Shown here: one piece after another, positions 31,525 to 43,300 of the stretch
How the letters are laid out: each line of letters starts with the position of its first letter
Numbering within the stretch: the stretch's first letter is position 1
From: Bacteroidota bacterium
Lineage (GTDB): Bacteria; Bacteroidota; Bacteroidia; Chitinophagales; Chitinophagaceae
Assembly (NCBI GenBank): GCA_947476825.1
Contig: CANJRV010000002.1
Span: 1-64,000, forward strand
Length of the DNA: 64,000 nt
Reading direction: 5' to 3'
The notes under the pieces: generated by a model
What the model saw: only the letters and a program-made list of their open reading frames with translations
What the model was told of the DNA's origin: nothing
Database searches by the model: none
Made by a program: the position numbers and the translations under genes

Positions 31525-31572
31525 TTGATTGTCAATCAAAACCGTAGAGTCTCGAGGCGGAGACTTCTGCGG
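31525..31572. promoter_or_regulatory. Palindrome plus strong hairpin upstream of ade
   Basis: TTGATTG-T-CAATCAA (31525-31539), then CCGTAG-AGTCTC-GAGGCG-GAGACT-t-CTGCGG (31542-31572). Confidence 0.55.
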
Positions 31573-31666
31573 AGAAAGGAATAAAAAATGACTCTTATTG
31601 TCAAAAAAAAAAAACGATTACCCAATCCAATTTTACTTTATAAACTTACTGTATTATTTTTAAAGA

Positions 31667-33295
31667 ATGGAAATACAAACTCGCTATCACCATCTTATTG
31701 ATATTCATAATCGAACTACCTATCCTGCTGAAATAAAAATACAAGGAGATCATATTTTATCTATTCAAAAAACAGAACAAGCTTGTACAAATTATATTTT
31801 ACCAGGATTTATTGATGCCCATGTGCATATAGAAAGTTCGATGTTGATACCGAGTGAGTTTGCTCGATTAGCCGTGCAACATGGTACCGTTGCAACAGTA
31901 AGCGATCCGCATGAAATTGCCAATGTATGCGGCATTGCAGGAATAAATTACATGATACATAATGCGGCTAAAGTGCCCTTCCAATTTTATTTTGGTGCAC
32001 CTTCTTGCGTACCTGCTACTTCTTTTGAAACATCTGGTGCTATTATTGATTCGAATGATATTGAAACTTTATTACGTCGACAGGATATTTATTATTTAAC
32101 GGAAATGATGAATTATCCAGGTGTCTTATTTCAGGATGAAGAGGTGATGAAAAAAATAGCGCTTGCAAAAAAATATAACAAACCGATAGATGGACATGCG
32201 CCTGGATTACGAGGTGAAAAAGCAAAACAATATATAGAGGTTGGTATTACGACAGACCATGAATGTGTGAGTAAAGAAGAGGCATTGGATAAATTGAAAT
32301 ATGGCATGCATATTCTCATTCGGGAAGGAAGTGCTGCAAAAAACTTTGATGCTTTAATCGATTTATTGCCAGAGCATAAAGATAAAATGATGTTCTGCTG
32401 CGACGATAAACATCCTGACGAATTAATGCTGCATCATATCAATCGTCATGTAAAAATGGCTCTGGACAAGCATTTGGATCTATATGATGTTTTGCAAGTC
32501 GCTTGTATGAATCCAGTACTTCATTACAAATTAGATATCGGATTATTGCGAGAAAAGGACAAAGCAGATTTTATTGTGATTGATCATATAGACTCCTTTA
32601 ATATTCTAGAGACTGTCATTCATGGTGATATTGTTTATAAAGATGGTGTTGTACAAATTGAATCTATACAAGAAGAATTAATTAATCAGTTTAATTGTGA
32701 AGCCAAAACATTGGCAGATTTTGAAATTCCTTTTTCAAACAACACTACAAAAATTCCTGTGATAGAAGCTATCGATGGACAATTAATTACACGAACATTT
32801 TTTACAGATGGGATTGTACAAGAAGGGAAATTGGTTTGTGATATTGAACAAGATATTTTAAAAATAGTGGTGGTCAATCGTTACCAAAATGCGCCGATAG
32901 CAAAGGCATTTATTAAAAATTTTAATCTCAAACGAGGCGCCATTGCCAGTACGGTTGCGCATGATAGTCACAACATAATTTGTGTTGGTTCGAATGATGA
33001 GGATATGTTGGAAGCAGTCAATGCCTTGATTCATTGCCAAGGTGGAATTGTAGTGGTAAATGGTACAGACAAAACCATCATGCCCTTACCAGTTGGCGGT
33101 TTGATGAGTAATGAACCAGCGGAGAAAGTGACAGCTATGTATTCCTTATTAGACCAAAAAGCGAAAGAATTAGGAAGTACTTTACGAGCACCATTCATGA
33201 CTTTATCTTTCATGGCATTGCTTGTGATACCCCAATTGAAATTGAGTGATAAAGGATTATTTGATGGTGAAAAATTTTCGTTTGTTGATATGTAG
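31667..33295 (+). CDS. ade: Adenine deaminase
   Basis: [57 protein letters not shown]. Confidence 0.95.
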   Translation: MEIQTRYHHLIDIHNRTTYPAEIKIQGDHILSIQKTEQACTNYILPGFIDAHVHIESSMLIPSEFARLAVQHGTVATVSDPHEIANVCGIAGINYMIHNAAKVPFQFYFGAPSCVPATSFETSGAIIDSNDIETLLRRQDIYYLTEMMNYPGVLFQDEEVMKKIALAKKYNKPIDGHAPGLRGEKAKQYIEVGITTDHECVSKEEALDKLKYGMHILIREGSAAKNFDALIDLLPEHKDKMMFCCDDKHPDELMLHHINRHVKMALDKHLDLYDVLQVACMNPVLHYKLDIGLLREKDKADFIVIDHIDSFNILETVIHGDIVYKDGVVQIESIQEELINQFNCEAKTLADFEIPFSNNTTKIPVIEAIDGQLITRTFFTDGIVQEGKLVCDIEQDILKIVVVNRYQNAPIAKAFIKNFNLKRGAIASTVAHDSHNIICVGSNDEDMLEAVNALIHCQGGIVVVNGTDKTIMPLPVGGLMSNEPAEKVTAMYSLLDQKAKELGSTLRAPFMTLSFMALLVIPQLKLSDKGLFDGEKFSFVDM

Positions 33296-33296
33296 C

Positions 33297-33418
33297 AAAT
33301 CCCAAAATCAAATTCCAAAAATCAAATCCCAAATTCCAAATTCCAAAAATCAAATCCCAAATTCCAAAGCCGAATACAAACCACTAACTACTCAATACTA
33401 ACTACTCAATACTAACTA
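33297..33418. repeat. CAAATYCCAAAA / ACTAACTACTCAAT microrepeat array directly after the ade stop
   Basis: Repeated aatcccaaaatcaaattccaaaaatcaaatcccaaattccaaa, then (taactactcaatac)n. Confidence 0.85.
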
Positions 33419-33423
33419 TTCCC

Positions 33424-34806
33424 TTACAACAATATCCCCTTCAAGAATAACAAGGCTACTGAAAAATAAATAACTAACCCAGTTACATCAACCATAGTAG
33501 CTACAAAAGGAGCAGATGAAACAGCAGGATCAGCACCTAATTTTTTTAGTATCATTGGAAACATAGAACCGGTTATAGTTCCCCAAAGCACCACGCCTAA
33601 TAAAGAGAATGCAACTGTACCTGCAATTGCAATAGTATGCGCTCCATAATCGTGAAATATCATATTCCAAAATACAACTCTTATAAATCCAATACAACCA
33701 AGTAAAGAGCCTAACATAAGTCCAGAAAGTATTTCTCTTCGCATCACTCTCCACCAATCGCTAATTGTAATTTCGCCTAATGCCATTGCTTGAATGATTA
33801 ACGTGGAGGCTTGGGAACCTGTATTCCCACCACTGGAAATAATCAATGGAACAAACATTGCCAGTACCAAGGCTTTTGAAAGCTCATCTTGGAAATAGGT
33901 CATCGCGGTTGCAGTTAACATTTCTCCCATAAATAAAATGATAAGCCACCCTGCTCTTTTTTTCAATAATTTCAATAATGGAATTTCTAAATAGGGTTCG
34001 TCCAATGCTTCTGTACCACCCATTTTTTGAATATCTTCCGTGTGCTCTTCTTCTACTACCCATAATACGTCATCAATGGTTACAATTCCAATCAATACAT
34101 TACGATCGTCCACTACTGGTAACGCCACTCGATTATTCATTTGAAAAACATTGGCAACTTCATTTTGATCATCATTTACATGAAGGGAAATAAAACGACC
34201 ATCCATTAAATCCTGCACATAAGTTGAATCAGGATTAACCAATAAAAAATCACGAATACGTATATCATCCAACAACATGCCATGTTCATCAGTAACATAA
34301 ATTACATCAATGGTTTCAGAGCTTTTACCATAATCTCGGATATAAGTAAGTACTTGTGCAACTGTCCAATCTGGTTCTACGTCAATATAATCAGGCGTCA
34401 TCAAACGCCCTACACTCTCTTCAGGATAGCCTAATAAGGATAAAGTAATTTTTCTTTCTTCTGGATTTAATTGCTTGATTATATCTTTTACAATATTGCT
34501 TGGCAATTCACTCAACATCGCCGTTCTATCATCTGGTGGCATATCATTGAGTAATTGCACCAATTGATGAGAGGACAAGCTTTTCAATAGCACCTCTTGT
34601 ATATTAATATCTAAAATCCTGAAAACAGCTAACGCTCTTTGAAAATCTAATTGATTGAAAAAACGCAAAGTATGTTCAGGCATTTCATTAATCAACTCCG
34701 CAACATCAGAAATATTCGAATCATTAATTAGCTCATGTAATTCTACTAACGCATCTAATTCGATAAGTTTTTCTACACGCTCTATTAATATCTGTACGTC
34801 TTCCAT
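33424..34806 (-). CDS. mgtE: Magnesium transporter MgtE
   Basis: N-terminal MgtE_N, CBS pair, TM domain with VPLIISSGGNTGSQASTLIIQAMALGEI. Confidence 0.95.
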   Translation of the reverse strand: MEDVQILIERVEKLIELDALVELHELINDSNISDVAELINEMPEHTLRFFNQLDFQRALAVFRILDINIQEVLLKSLSSHQLVQLLNDMPPDDRTAMLSELPSNIVKDIIKQLNPEERKITLSLLGYPEESVGRLMTPDYIDVEPDWTVAQVLTYIRDYGKSSETIDVIYVTDEHGMLLDDIRIRDFLLVNPDSTYVQDLMDGRFISLHVNDDQNEVANVFQMNNRVALPVVDDRNVLIGIVTIDDVLWVVEEEHTEDIQKMGGTEALDEPYLEIPLLKLLKKRAGWLIILFMGEMLTATAMTYFQDELSKALVLAMFVPLIISSGGNTGSQASTLIIQAMALGEITISDWWRVMRREILSGLMLGSLLGCIGFIRVVFWNMIFHDYGAHTIAIAGTVAFSLLGVVLWGTITGSMFPMILKKLGADPAVSSAPFVATMVDVTGLVIYFSVALLFLKGILL

Positions 34807-34958
34807 GATTTTGCTATGATGGCAAAAATAACTTTATAATTAGTAAATTTGGGCGGCATTTCTTTTTTATTTCAAATGATTTCATAAGAAAAAATAAAAA
34901 AAAGAAGAAATTCTAAAAATAACTAGAGAATATTCTTTCTCCTTCAAAAATTAATCAT

Positions 34959-34966
34959 TACCTTTG
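34959..34966 (+). promoter_or_regulatory. Bacteroidota-type -7 element upstream of rpmB
   Basis: TACCTTTG matches TAnnTTTG, 25 nt before the ATG. Confidence 0.5.
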
Positions 34967-34990
34967 CGTTCCCAAAAAAAATAACTAGAA

Positions 34991-35227
34991 ATGGCTCGAA
35001 TTTGTCAAGTAACCGGTAAGACTCCATTGAAAGGAAACAAAGTTTCTTTTTCAAACAAAAAAAGTATCCGTCGTTTTATGCCTAACTTACATAGCAAACG
35101 CTATTTCTTACCAGAAGAAGATAAGTGGATTACTTTAAAATTAACGGCTGATGCTATGCGCACCATTAATAAAAAAGGTTTATTCAATGTTGTTAAAGAA
35201 CTTCGTTTAGCTGGTCAACATATTTAA
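34991..35227 (+). CDS. rpmB: 50S ribosomal protein L28
   Basis: MARICQVTGKTPLKGNKVSFSNKKSIRRFMPNLHSKRYF. Confidence 0.97.
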   Translation: MARICQVTGKTPLKGNKVSFSNKKSIRRFMPNLHSKRYFLPEEDKWITLKLTADAMRTINKKGLFNVVKELRLAGQHI

Positions 35228-35257
35228 TTCCTACTAACACACATAAAATAAATAGCC

Positions 35258-35440
35258 ATGGCAAAAAAAGGAAACAGAGTTCAGGTCATACTAGAATGTA
35301 CAGAGCATAAAGACTCTAACATGCCTGGAACTAGTCGTTATATTACACAAAAAAACAAAAAGAATACACCAGAACGTATTGAGTTAAAGAAATTTAATCC
35401 AATTCTAAAAAAATATACAACTCACAAAGAAATTAAATAA
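35258..35440 (+). CDS. rpmG: 50S ribosomal protein L33
   Basis: [52 protein letters not shown]. Confidence 0.96.
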   Translation: MAKKGNRVQVILECTEHKDSNMPGTSRYITQKNKKNTPERIELKKFNPILKKYTTHKEIK

Positions 35441-35447
35441 TTAAGTC

Positions 35448-35618
35448 ATGGCAAAAGCAGCTAAAACCGCACAGAAAAAAGATTTAAAAGCCTCAGCAGA
35501 TGCGAAAAACTGGACTAAAGTAATACGTGCAGTACGTAGCCCTAAGTCTGGTGCTTATACATTTAAAGAGCAAATTATTCACAAGGATAAAGTAAAAGAT
35601 CACTTAGAAGGAAAATAA
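35448..35618 (+). CDS. DUF4295 family small protein
   Basis: Read directly: MAKAAKTAQKKDLKASADAKNWTKVIRAVRSPKSGAYTFKEQIIHKDKVKDHLEGK*; position after rpmG typical of Bacteroidota; missing from the ORF track. Confidence 0.9.
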   Translation: MAKAAKTAQKKDLKASADAKNWTKVIRAVRSPKSGAYTFKEQIIHKDKVKDHLEGK

Positions 35619-35642
35619 TTCTTCTATTTCAATAGATATTAG

Positions 35643-35669
35643 CCACTCTCATCGAGTGGTTTTTTTTTT
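35643..35669 (+). terminator. Intrinsic terminator of rpmB-rpmG-DUF4295
   Basis: CCACTC-TCATC-GAGTGG followed by a ~10-nt T run. Confidence 0.9.
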
Positions 35670-35881
35670 ATACAGAATGAATACTCTAAATATTCTGTAA
35701 TTATTATTCAAAATGCCAGTGAATATTAATATTGAATCAATGAATATGACTTACTAATTCAATTGGATGCTGCTTTAACACTTTGAGAATTCAATGCCTT
35801 AAACGAATACAAGCGCTTTAAATTCTTTTATCTTTCCATTCTAAATTATTACATTTGCTCCTCTAAAAAAATTTATTAAAC

Positions 35882-37429
35882 TTGGCACTTCTCGGACATT
35901 TAATTAATCGATCACTTAGAATACGAAAATCATTTACGATTCAAACGGGTTCTCCGAGAGGTTACCAACACCAAGTGCTGACTAGATTATTAGTTAAAGC
36001 TAAAAATACACATTTTGGTAAACATTATCATTTTGATGAATTGCTAAAAAGTGACCAACTTTATACAGCCTACAAAAAAAACATTCCTTTTCACAACTAC
36101 AATCAAATGTATGGTCGTTGGTGGAAGTTCTGTCATGAAGGAGAAAGCAACGTATGCTGGCCTGGCAAAGTGAAATATTTTGCATTAAGTTCTGGTACAT
36201 CGGAAAGTTCGAGTAAGCATATTCCAGTTACTGACGATATGATTAAATCGGTAAAGCGTGCCGGCATGAAACAGTTCTTTAGCATGCAAAATTTCAAATT
36301 ACCCTCTGGTGTTTTTGATAAAGGAATTTTAATGCTAGGTGGCACTACTTCCCTCTTCGAAAGAGGGGATTATTATGAAGGAGACATGAGCGGTATCAGT
36401 GCGAAGAATATGCCAAAATGGTTATCTTATTTGTTTTACAAACCTGGGCAAAGTATCTCAAAACGAACACGTTGGGAAGATCGAATAAAACTGATTGTGC
36501 GTAAAGCACCAACTTGGAATGTAGGTATTGTTTGTGGCGTTCCTGCTTGGGTTCAAATTGTTTTTGAAGAAATTATTAAATACCACAAGGTAAAAAACAT
36601 TCATGAAATATGGCCTAACCTAGCCTTATACATTCATGGTGGCGTATCCTTTGAACCATACAGAGAAAACTTTAAAAATTTATTAGGACATCCCATTACA
36701 TATATCGAAACCTATATGGCTTCAGAAGGGTCATTTGGATTTCAAGCACGCCCAAATACCAGTGGAATAAAATTAATATTAAACAATGGTATCTTTTATG
36801 AATTTGTACCATTCAATGATGAAAATTTTACAGAAGATGGCGAAATAAAGCAAGAAGCTGAATCCTATCAAATTCATGAAGTTGTAGAAAACAATAAATA
36901 TGCTGTCGTACTTTCTACTTGTGCAGGTGCTTGGCGATATGTAATAGGTGATGTCGTAAAATTTACTTCTGTTAAAAACTATGAGTTTGTGATCGTTGGT
37001 CGAACTAAACAATTCCTGAGTTTATGTGGCGAACATTTAAGCATAGACAATATGAACAAAGCTATTGATGAAGTGCAAAAACAAATGAATATTAGTATCA
37101 AAGAATTCACGGTTTCTGGTTATGTACACAATGGATTATTTGCACATAAGTGGTATATCGGCATTGATGATTTGGAAGTAGATAAAGACGCTATAATGCA
37201 TCATATTGATGCTACTCTTTGTAAAATAAACGATGATTATGCTGTTGAAAGAACAGCAGCCTTACCGCATATTTTTATTGAAGTTTTACCAACTTCTACC
37301 TTCATCGATTTTTTGCACGCTACAGGTAAATTTGGTGCCATGAATAAATTTCCACGTGTATTGAAAAATTCTCAACTTGAACAGTGGACAAAATTTTTAA
37401 ACGCTAGAGTAGAATCCTTTACTGCATAA
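35882..37429 (+). CDS. GH3 family (acyl-acid-amide synthetase-like) protein
   Basis: KYFALSSGTSESSSKHIPVTDDM, ETYMASEGSFGFQ, YRYVIGDVVKF-like GAWRYVIGDVVKF; TTG start assumed. Confidence 0.88.
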   Translation: MALLGHLINRSLRIRKSFTIQTGSPRGYQHQVLTRLLVKAKNTHFGKHYHFDELLKSDQLYTAYKKNIPFHNYNQMYGRWWKFCHEGESNVCWPGKVKYFALSSGTSESSSKHIPVTDDMIKSVKRAGMKQFFSMQNFKLPSGVFDKGILMLGGTTSLFERGDYYEGDMSGISAKNMPKWLSYLFYKPGQSISKRTRWEDRIKLIVRKAPTWNVGIVCGVPAWVQIVFEEIIKYHKVKNIHEIWPNLALYIHGGVSFEPYRENFKNLLGHPITYIETYMASEGSFGFQARPNTSGIKLILNNGIFYEFVPFNDENFTEDGEIKQEAESYQIHEVVENNKYAVVLSTCAGAWRYVIGDVVKFTSVKNYEFVIVGRTKQFLSLCGEHLSIDNMNKAIDEVQKQMNISIKEFTVSGYVHNGLFAHKWYIGIDDLEVDKDAIMHHIDATLCKINDDYAVERTAALPHIFIEVLPTSTFIDFLHATGKFGAMNKFPRVLKNSQLEQWTKFLNARVESFTA

Positions 37430-37455
37430 TATTCTGTTCTAAAGTATTCTTGGCC

Positions 37456-38046
37456 TTATCTATTCAAATAATATAAAACACTGTCTATATTAATATCTTG
37501 GTAGAATTTCTTTTGTAAGATTTTGTTCTTATTGTAAATCATGACTTGAGGTATGCTCTTATACTCAAATAGTAATTTTGTCAAATCTGAATTATCCGCA
37601 CTGACTACAAATGTTTTTGGCAAAGGAAGTAACTCAGTTTCTTTCATAAAATCTGGTAATTCGCCCATCAATTTATCGCCCGTTACAAATAAGATATTCG
37701 CATCCTTAAACTCAGGAATCCGTTTATAAAATTCCTTAGCGCTAGTCTGACAATGTCCGCAATTCGGGTTAAATAACACAAGCACTAAAGGTTTATCTTT
37801 TGCCAAGGAAGTATCAAAGTACATTTTCTCATCCCATGTAACCACATTAAATGGAACCAATTTAGCGCCAATATCCGCATCTGGCTTTTCACTTTTTTGT
37901 GTCATTAAAATAGGTTGAACTTTTTTAGCCGCTGCCTCTTGCTCTTTGGCAATACGTACTTGTTCTTCTAGATTTAGTTTTTTCTTTTTTTGTGCCATAC
38001 AAAAAAGTGGAAGCAGCATAAGCGTGCATAAAATAAGTTTCTTCAT
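37456..38046 (-). CDS. Secreted thioredoxin-like protein
   Basis: LVLVLFNPNCGHCQTSAKEF (CGHC active site); start overlaps the aroC stop (TAATG). Confidence 0.85.
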   Translation of the reverse strand: MKKLILCTLMLLPLFCMAQKKKKLNLEEQVRIAKEQEAAAKKVQPILMTQKSEKPDADIGAKLVPFNVVTWDEKMYFDTSLAKDKPLVLVLFNPNCGHCQTSAKEFYKRIPEFKDANILFVTGDKLMGELPDFMKETELLPLPKTFVVSADNSDLTKLLFEYKSIPQVMIYNKNKILQKKFYQDINIDSVLYYLNR

Positions 38047-39125
38047 TAAATTTTGGACAATTTTGAGAGTAAATAAGCATCTGCTAACACAAGATAAGTA
38101 TAAGCTTCAACGATAGGCACAGCGCGAGGTAAAGCACATGTATCATGACGGCCTTGAATCTGAATTTCAATTTTTTGATGTTGAATATCTACCGTATGTT
38201 GTGTTTGAGAAATACTAGATATTGGCTTAAACGCAAGTCTGAAAACTAGGTCTTGACCATTGCTTATACCGCCTTGTATACCGCCGCTATGGTTGGTGGT
38301 TGTTGTAATTAAATTATTCTCTACAGTAAAGGCATCATTGCTTTCACTACCTTTTAAATTGGCATTGTCAAATCCATCACCAAATTCAAATCCCTTTACT
38401 GTATTGATGGACATCATGGCATTCGCAAGCATGGATTGTAGCTTCCCAAAAATTGGTTCGCCCAATCCAACTATCATGTTGCGAACTACACATTCTATAA
38501 CGCCACCTAATGTATCGCCGCTTGCTTGTGTTTCTTCAATATGTTGTATCATTTTCGTGGCAGTAATATCATCAGGGCAACGAACCATATTTTTTTCAAT
38601 GGCATTAAAATCGAATTGATGATAATCAGTTTCTAACAACGCAACAGAACCAATTTTACGAACAAAAGCAGTAACTTGCATGGACGAATAATTTTGCAGA
38701 AGTTGCTTGGCAATTGCGCCAGCAGCTACTAGTGGAGCAGTAATACGAATAGAACTTCGCCCCCCACCCCGTTCATCTCGAATACCATATTTTTGTTGGT
38801 TGGTATAATCGGCATGACTAGGTCTGAATACATGTTTCAAGGCATCATAATCTTTCGATTGTGCATCTTCATTTCGAATTAAAATACAAATTGGACTACC
38901 TAAAGTTATTCCTTGATAAACACCAGAAATAATGTCAACGATATCCTTTTCTTTTCTTTCTGAAGTGAATGCAGATTGATTTGTTTTTCTTTTATCGACT
39001 GCTTGTTGAATGGCATCTAAATCTATGGCTAAACCAGCAGGGCATCCATCAATGACACAACCAACATGGCTTCCATGCGATTCCCCAAATGAAGTTATTT
39101 TAAAATGTGTACCCAGTGTATTCAT
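38046..39125 (-). CDS. aroC: Chorismate synthase
   Basis: FGESHGSHVGCVIDGCPAGL, RDERGGGRSSIRITAPLVAAGA, HSGGIQGGISNGQDL, GRHDTCALPRAVPIVEA. Confidence 0.97.
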   Translation of the reverse strand: MNTLGTHFKITSFGESHGSHVGCVIDGCPAGLAIDLDAIQQAVDKRKTNQSAFTSERKEKDIVDIISGVYQGITLGSPICILIRNEDAQSKDYDALKHVFRPSHADYTNQQKYGIRDERGGGRSSIRITAPLVAAGAIAKQLLQNYSSMQVTAFVRKIGSVALLETDYHQFDFNAIEKNMVRCPDDITATKMIQHIEETQASGDTLGGVIECVVRNMIVGLGEPIFGKLQSMLANAMMSINTVKGFEFGDGFDNANLKGSESNDAFTVENNLITTTTNHSGGIQGGISNGQDLVFRLAFKPISSISQTQHTVDIQHQKIEIQIQGRHDTCALPRAVPIVEAYTYLVLADAYLLSKLSKI

Positions 39126-39367
39126 AGATGCAATGACGGCAAATCATAGATTAAAGTACAAGTTTACGACTAGAAATTTGTTTAAAAATCAATTTGCAAC
39201 AAGTAATCTTAAATTGAATGCTAAAAGACAAAGTGTGTTTCTCTCCATTTTGGAGAACCGAATATCTACTGATCGAAAATATTCATGAAATTAATTATTC
39301 CAATTTTGGTATTAAAGAAACAGACTAAACCAAACAAGTAATGAATTGGATAATTCTTAGGTGCTTT

Positions 39368-39450
39368 ATATTGCGGCAACGATAGTAGTGGAAATCCTTT
39401 TTGCTCGCTTTGGAGCAAAAAGATTGTAACGGATAGCGTGCGTGCCGCCC
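39368..39450 (+). repeat. A-family intergenic structured repeat, copy 5
   Basis: TATTGCGGCAACGATAGTAGTGGAAATCCTTTTTGCTCGCTTTGGAGCAAAAAGATTGTAACGGATAGCGTGCGTGCCGCCC. Confidence 0.9.
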
Positions 39451-39451
39451 A

Positions 39452-39532
39452 TACTGTAGCATTAATTTTTTTGCAAAAAATACGCTACAGTATTTCATCG
39501 TAGCATTAATTTTTTTTCAAAAAATACGCTAC
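39452..39532. repeat. Two tandem hairpins of the GTAGC-ATTAATTTTTTT-CAAAAAATAC-GCTAC family
   Basis: TACTGTAGC..GCTACAGTA (39452-39492) and GTAGC..GCTAC (39500-39532). Confidence 0.85.
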
Positions 39533-39582
39533 TGTATAACTCTCAAATAAACTTCGATTTGCAAAAAAAAATGCATTTGGTA

Positions 39583-40119
39583 TTACTCCTTTCCTGTTCC
39601 CTTAAATGCATCATCCACATTCTTGAAAAGTACATTGAAAGTGGTCAAGGATCCATAAATGCGTGTGATGTATTGTTGTAGATCTACTTTATCCGCATCG
39701 GATAATATTTTATGTGCATTGATTTGTTGTTCCAATACACGTAGTCTATCTCTTACCATCACTATTTTATGAAAGAAAGTTTCTACGGGAATTTCTTTGC
39801 CTTGCATACCTTCTTCTAAAGGTTTGATTACCAAAGTGCCACCTTGCCATTTAGAAGCCAATGGAACTCGCACACTTATTTCACTTCTATCATCGAATAC
39901 TTTGTGCAACATAAATTCTAGATCCGCCATATTAACTACTGAAGACGTATCTGAATTTTCGCTGGCAGATAAAATACGTAAGCCATCAAACTGTTTGCCA
40001 ATGCTTTTGACTGCATTACTACTTTTAAACCAAATATTATAAAATTCAGTTCCATTATCAACAATAACGCCCTTACCAAAATTGGGATGTTCTACTCTTG
40101 AACCGATACCTAATTCCAT
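39583..40119 (-). CDS. Conserved hypothetical protein
   Basis: 178-aa ORF, MELGIGSRVEHPNFGKGVIVDNGTEFYNIWF (SH3/CarD-like N-terminus); family not recognised. Confidence 0.75.
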   Translation of the reverse strand: MELGIGSRVEHPNFGKGVIVDNGTEFYNIWFKSSNAVKSIGKQFDGLRILSASENSDTSSVVNMADLEFMLHKVFDDRSEISVRVPLASKWQGGTLVIKPLEEGMQGKEIPVETFFHKIVMVRDRLRVLEQQINAHKILSDADKVDLQQYITRIYGSLTTFNVLFKNVDDAFKGTGKE

Positions 40120-40319
40120 ACTTATTATTTTTTTGGCGAATATAGAAGAAAAAAGGGATTTAATAAATCTTACTCATTTTCTATTAAATCATCTTATTTC
40201 GATAAAAATTGGATTCGTCAGTACTATCTCATTTTTATTTGTAGATGTCCTTTTGACCACTTACATTTCGAATAAAAAGGTTAACTTTGGATTCTTATTT
40301 CTAAGAAACAACTACCTCA

Positions 40320-43300
40320 ATGAAATCATTAAATACCTTTTTATTTTTATTGCTTGTTGCTTCACTACCACAAAAAAGTTTTTGCCAATTGATTGTAGTG
40401 AACAATCAAACTGCCAATCAAATGGTTGACCGATTAGTAGGTGCCGGTGTGGTTTATACTAACCCTACATTGACCTGTCCGAGTGGGGCTAGCGGCAAAT
40501 TCGATAATGGACTTGCTACCACCTTATTGATTGATAGTGGAATAGTACTAACTTCAGGCAGCGCTAAAACACTTGGCGCATCCATAGGTGTTAATGCGGC
40601 TGCGAGTTCTTTCGCAGATAAAAATAACAATACAAATGGTGGCGATGCCGATTTAGCCGCCGCGGCTTCTGGTGCACTGCGTGATATGTGTAAACTAGAA
40701 TTTGACTTTGTTTCCGTTGGCGATACCATTACGTTTCAATACAGGTTTGGGTCAGAAGAATATACAAATTATACTTGCTCTAATTTTAATGATATTTTCG
40801 CTTTCTTTATTTCAGGGCCAGGATTTGCAGTGCCTACTAATATTGCAAAAATACCAGGAACAAATTGCCCTGTATCTATTAATACCATTAATAGCTCTAC
40901 AAGTAATCCTTGCGGAGGAATTACCTCCCCCTGCGCACCACCGAACAATGCATTATATGTCAATAACAATAGTAGCCCCAACATTTCATACGATGGAATG
41001 ACTGTTTTATTGACAGCCAAAGCCCCTGTTACTGCATGTTCTACTTATCACATGAAATTCGCAATTGCAGATGTTACCGACCATGCATTGGATTCTGGTG
41101 TATTTTTAAAAGCCAACAGTTTCGTTTCTGAAGCTGCAAAAATTAGTGCTTTAAGTCAGCCCTCAGCGATTGAGGGTTGTTCATCTACCATTGTTTCTAT
41201 TACAAGACCTTACCCAAAACCATATGCACAAACGGTTACGTTATCTTACTCTGGAACTGCGACAGTGGGAGTTGATTGTAATACATTGCCAATATCCGTT
41301 ACGATTCCAGCGAATGATACCATTGTTACTTTCTCTATCACACCTTATTTAGATGCACTTATTGAAGGTACAGAAACAATAGTGATTACTGCTTACGGTT
41401 CCATTTGTAATAATACAATTACAGACACTGTTACCACCTACATTATTGACTATCCAATGTTCAATGTAAGTAATGATACTAGCATTTGTGTAGGCGCGAC
41501 AGCAACATTAACTGCCACTTCTATTCCACTTAATTCATTGCTTACTTTTACATGGAATGCTGGAACCACTCCCAACTCTGGTACAGTAGTAACAGCAACA
41601 CCCGTTACCCCTACAACCTATACTGTTACTGCACATTATCCAGGTTGTCCTGATAGAGATTCCTCGATTTTGGTTGATATATCTCCAACACCTATCGTAT
41701 CCATAACCCCCACAAATATTAATTGCAGTACCATCAATACAGGTGCATTATTGGTCACAAGTAATGCAGTCGGCATTCCAACATATACATTAAATCCTGG
41801 TGGGCAAACGCAAACTTCAAGCACAGCAAATTTTATCAATTTAGCTGCTGGAAATTATACTGTTACTACCACTTCCGCTATAGGTTGTTCAACTACAACA
41901 ACTGCAACAATTACACAATCAATCAACCTAACTTGGAATTCGGTTACATCTACAGTTGCTCCTTGCGGTGGTCCTGGACAAATTACTGCACTCGTTAATG
42001 GTGGTGCTCCTGTAATTAATTATACCTTGATGCCAGGTGCTATTGTAAATTCTAGTGGTATTTTTTCCAATTTAAATACCGGTAATTACACCATCACAGC
42101 GAACGATGCAAATAATTGTTCAACGGATACAAGTATAACTATTACACAATCATTAGTCGCAGCCTTCACAACTGCAAACAGCGCCCCTGTTTCTTGTTTC
42201 GGCGGAGCGAATGGCAGTATTCTTGTTGGATCAACAACACCAAATGGAATTGTCACTTATACTATTACACCAGGCGGACAATCCAATACAACAGGCCAAT
42301 TTAACAACTTAAGTTTTGGAAATTATACCATTACCTTATCAGACGCAACTGGATGCACGACAACAACAACCGTAAATGTTGCACAACCAAATAGCCCATT
42401 AATACTAGGAAATCTAGTGACCACAACCGTAACTTGTTTTAATGGAAACAATGGCTCCATTTCACAACAAGCAAATGGCGGCACCGGAATTATTACCTAT
42501 ACGATTCAGCCGAATGGCACTTCAAACACAAGTGGTATTTTCACTAATTTAATCGCAAATACATATACCATTATTGCAACAGACGCAAACAATTGCAGTG
42601 TATCTACTACGGTTACCGTAGCTCAAGCGACTCAAGTACAAATAATCAATATTACCAATACTATTCCTTCTTGCGTTCCGGGTAATGATGCGACATTAAG
42701 TATTTTAGTTAATGGTGGTGTTCCTGCTTATACTTATTCCATTGGAACAGGTAATCAAAGCAGTAGTTTATTTTTTGCATTAGGAACAGGAACTTACACC
42801 GTATTAGTTACAGATGCGAATGGTTGTACAGCTACAGATACACATCAAATTATTGCTCCTAATCAACCAATAATTACGAATACTTCAACAACTGTTGTTA
42901 GTTGTCATGGAGGTAGCGATGGTGTGTTAACAGTCAATGCTAGTAGTAGCGTAGGAAACATGAATTATACGCTTTCGCCAGGTGGAATAACAAATACAAC
43001 AGGAAGTTTTTCGGGACTCAGCATTGGCAATTATTCTATACTCGCGACCGATGCAAATGGATGTACTATTTCTACAACACTTAGTATGACCGAGCCTGTG
43101 GCACTTAGTTGGAATGCTGTGAATTTTACACCTCTTCTTTGTAACGGCAATTCAACAAGCACTATAACATCATCCGTAAGTGGTGGCAATGGCGGTTATG
43201 TATATACATTGGCTCCATTAAATCTGAATAATACGACTGGTACTTTTTCAGGTTTAAATACATTCATTTATACCATCACAGCAGTGGATAGTAAAAATTG

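Noticed and set aside
39010-39288. 92-aa ORF at the aroC 5' end
   Set aside because: Mostly antisense to aroC; no recognisable features.
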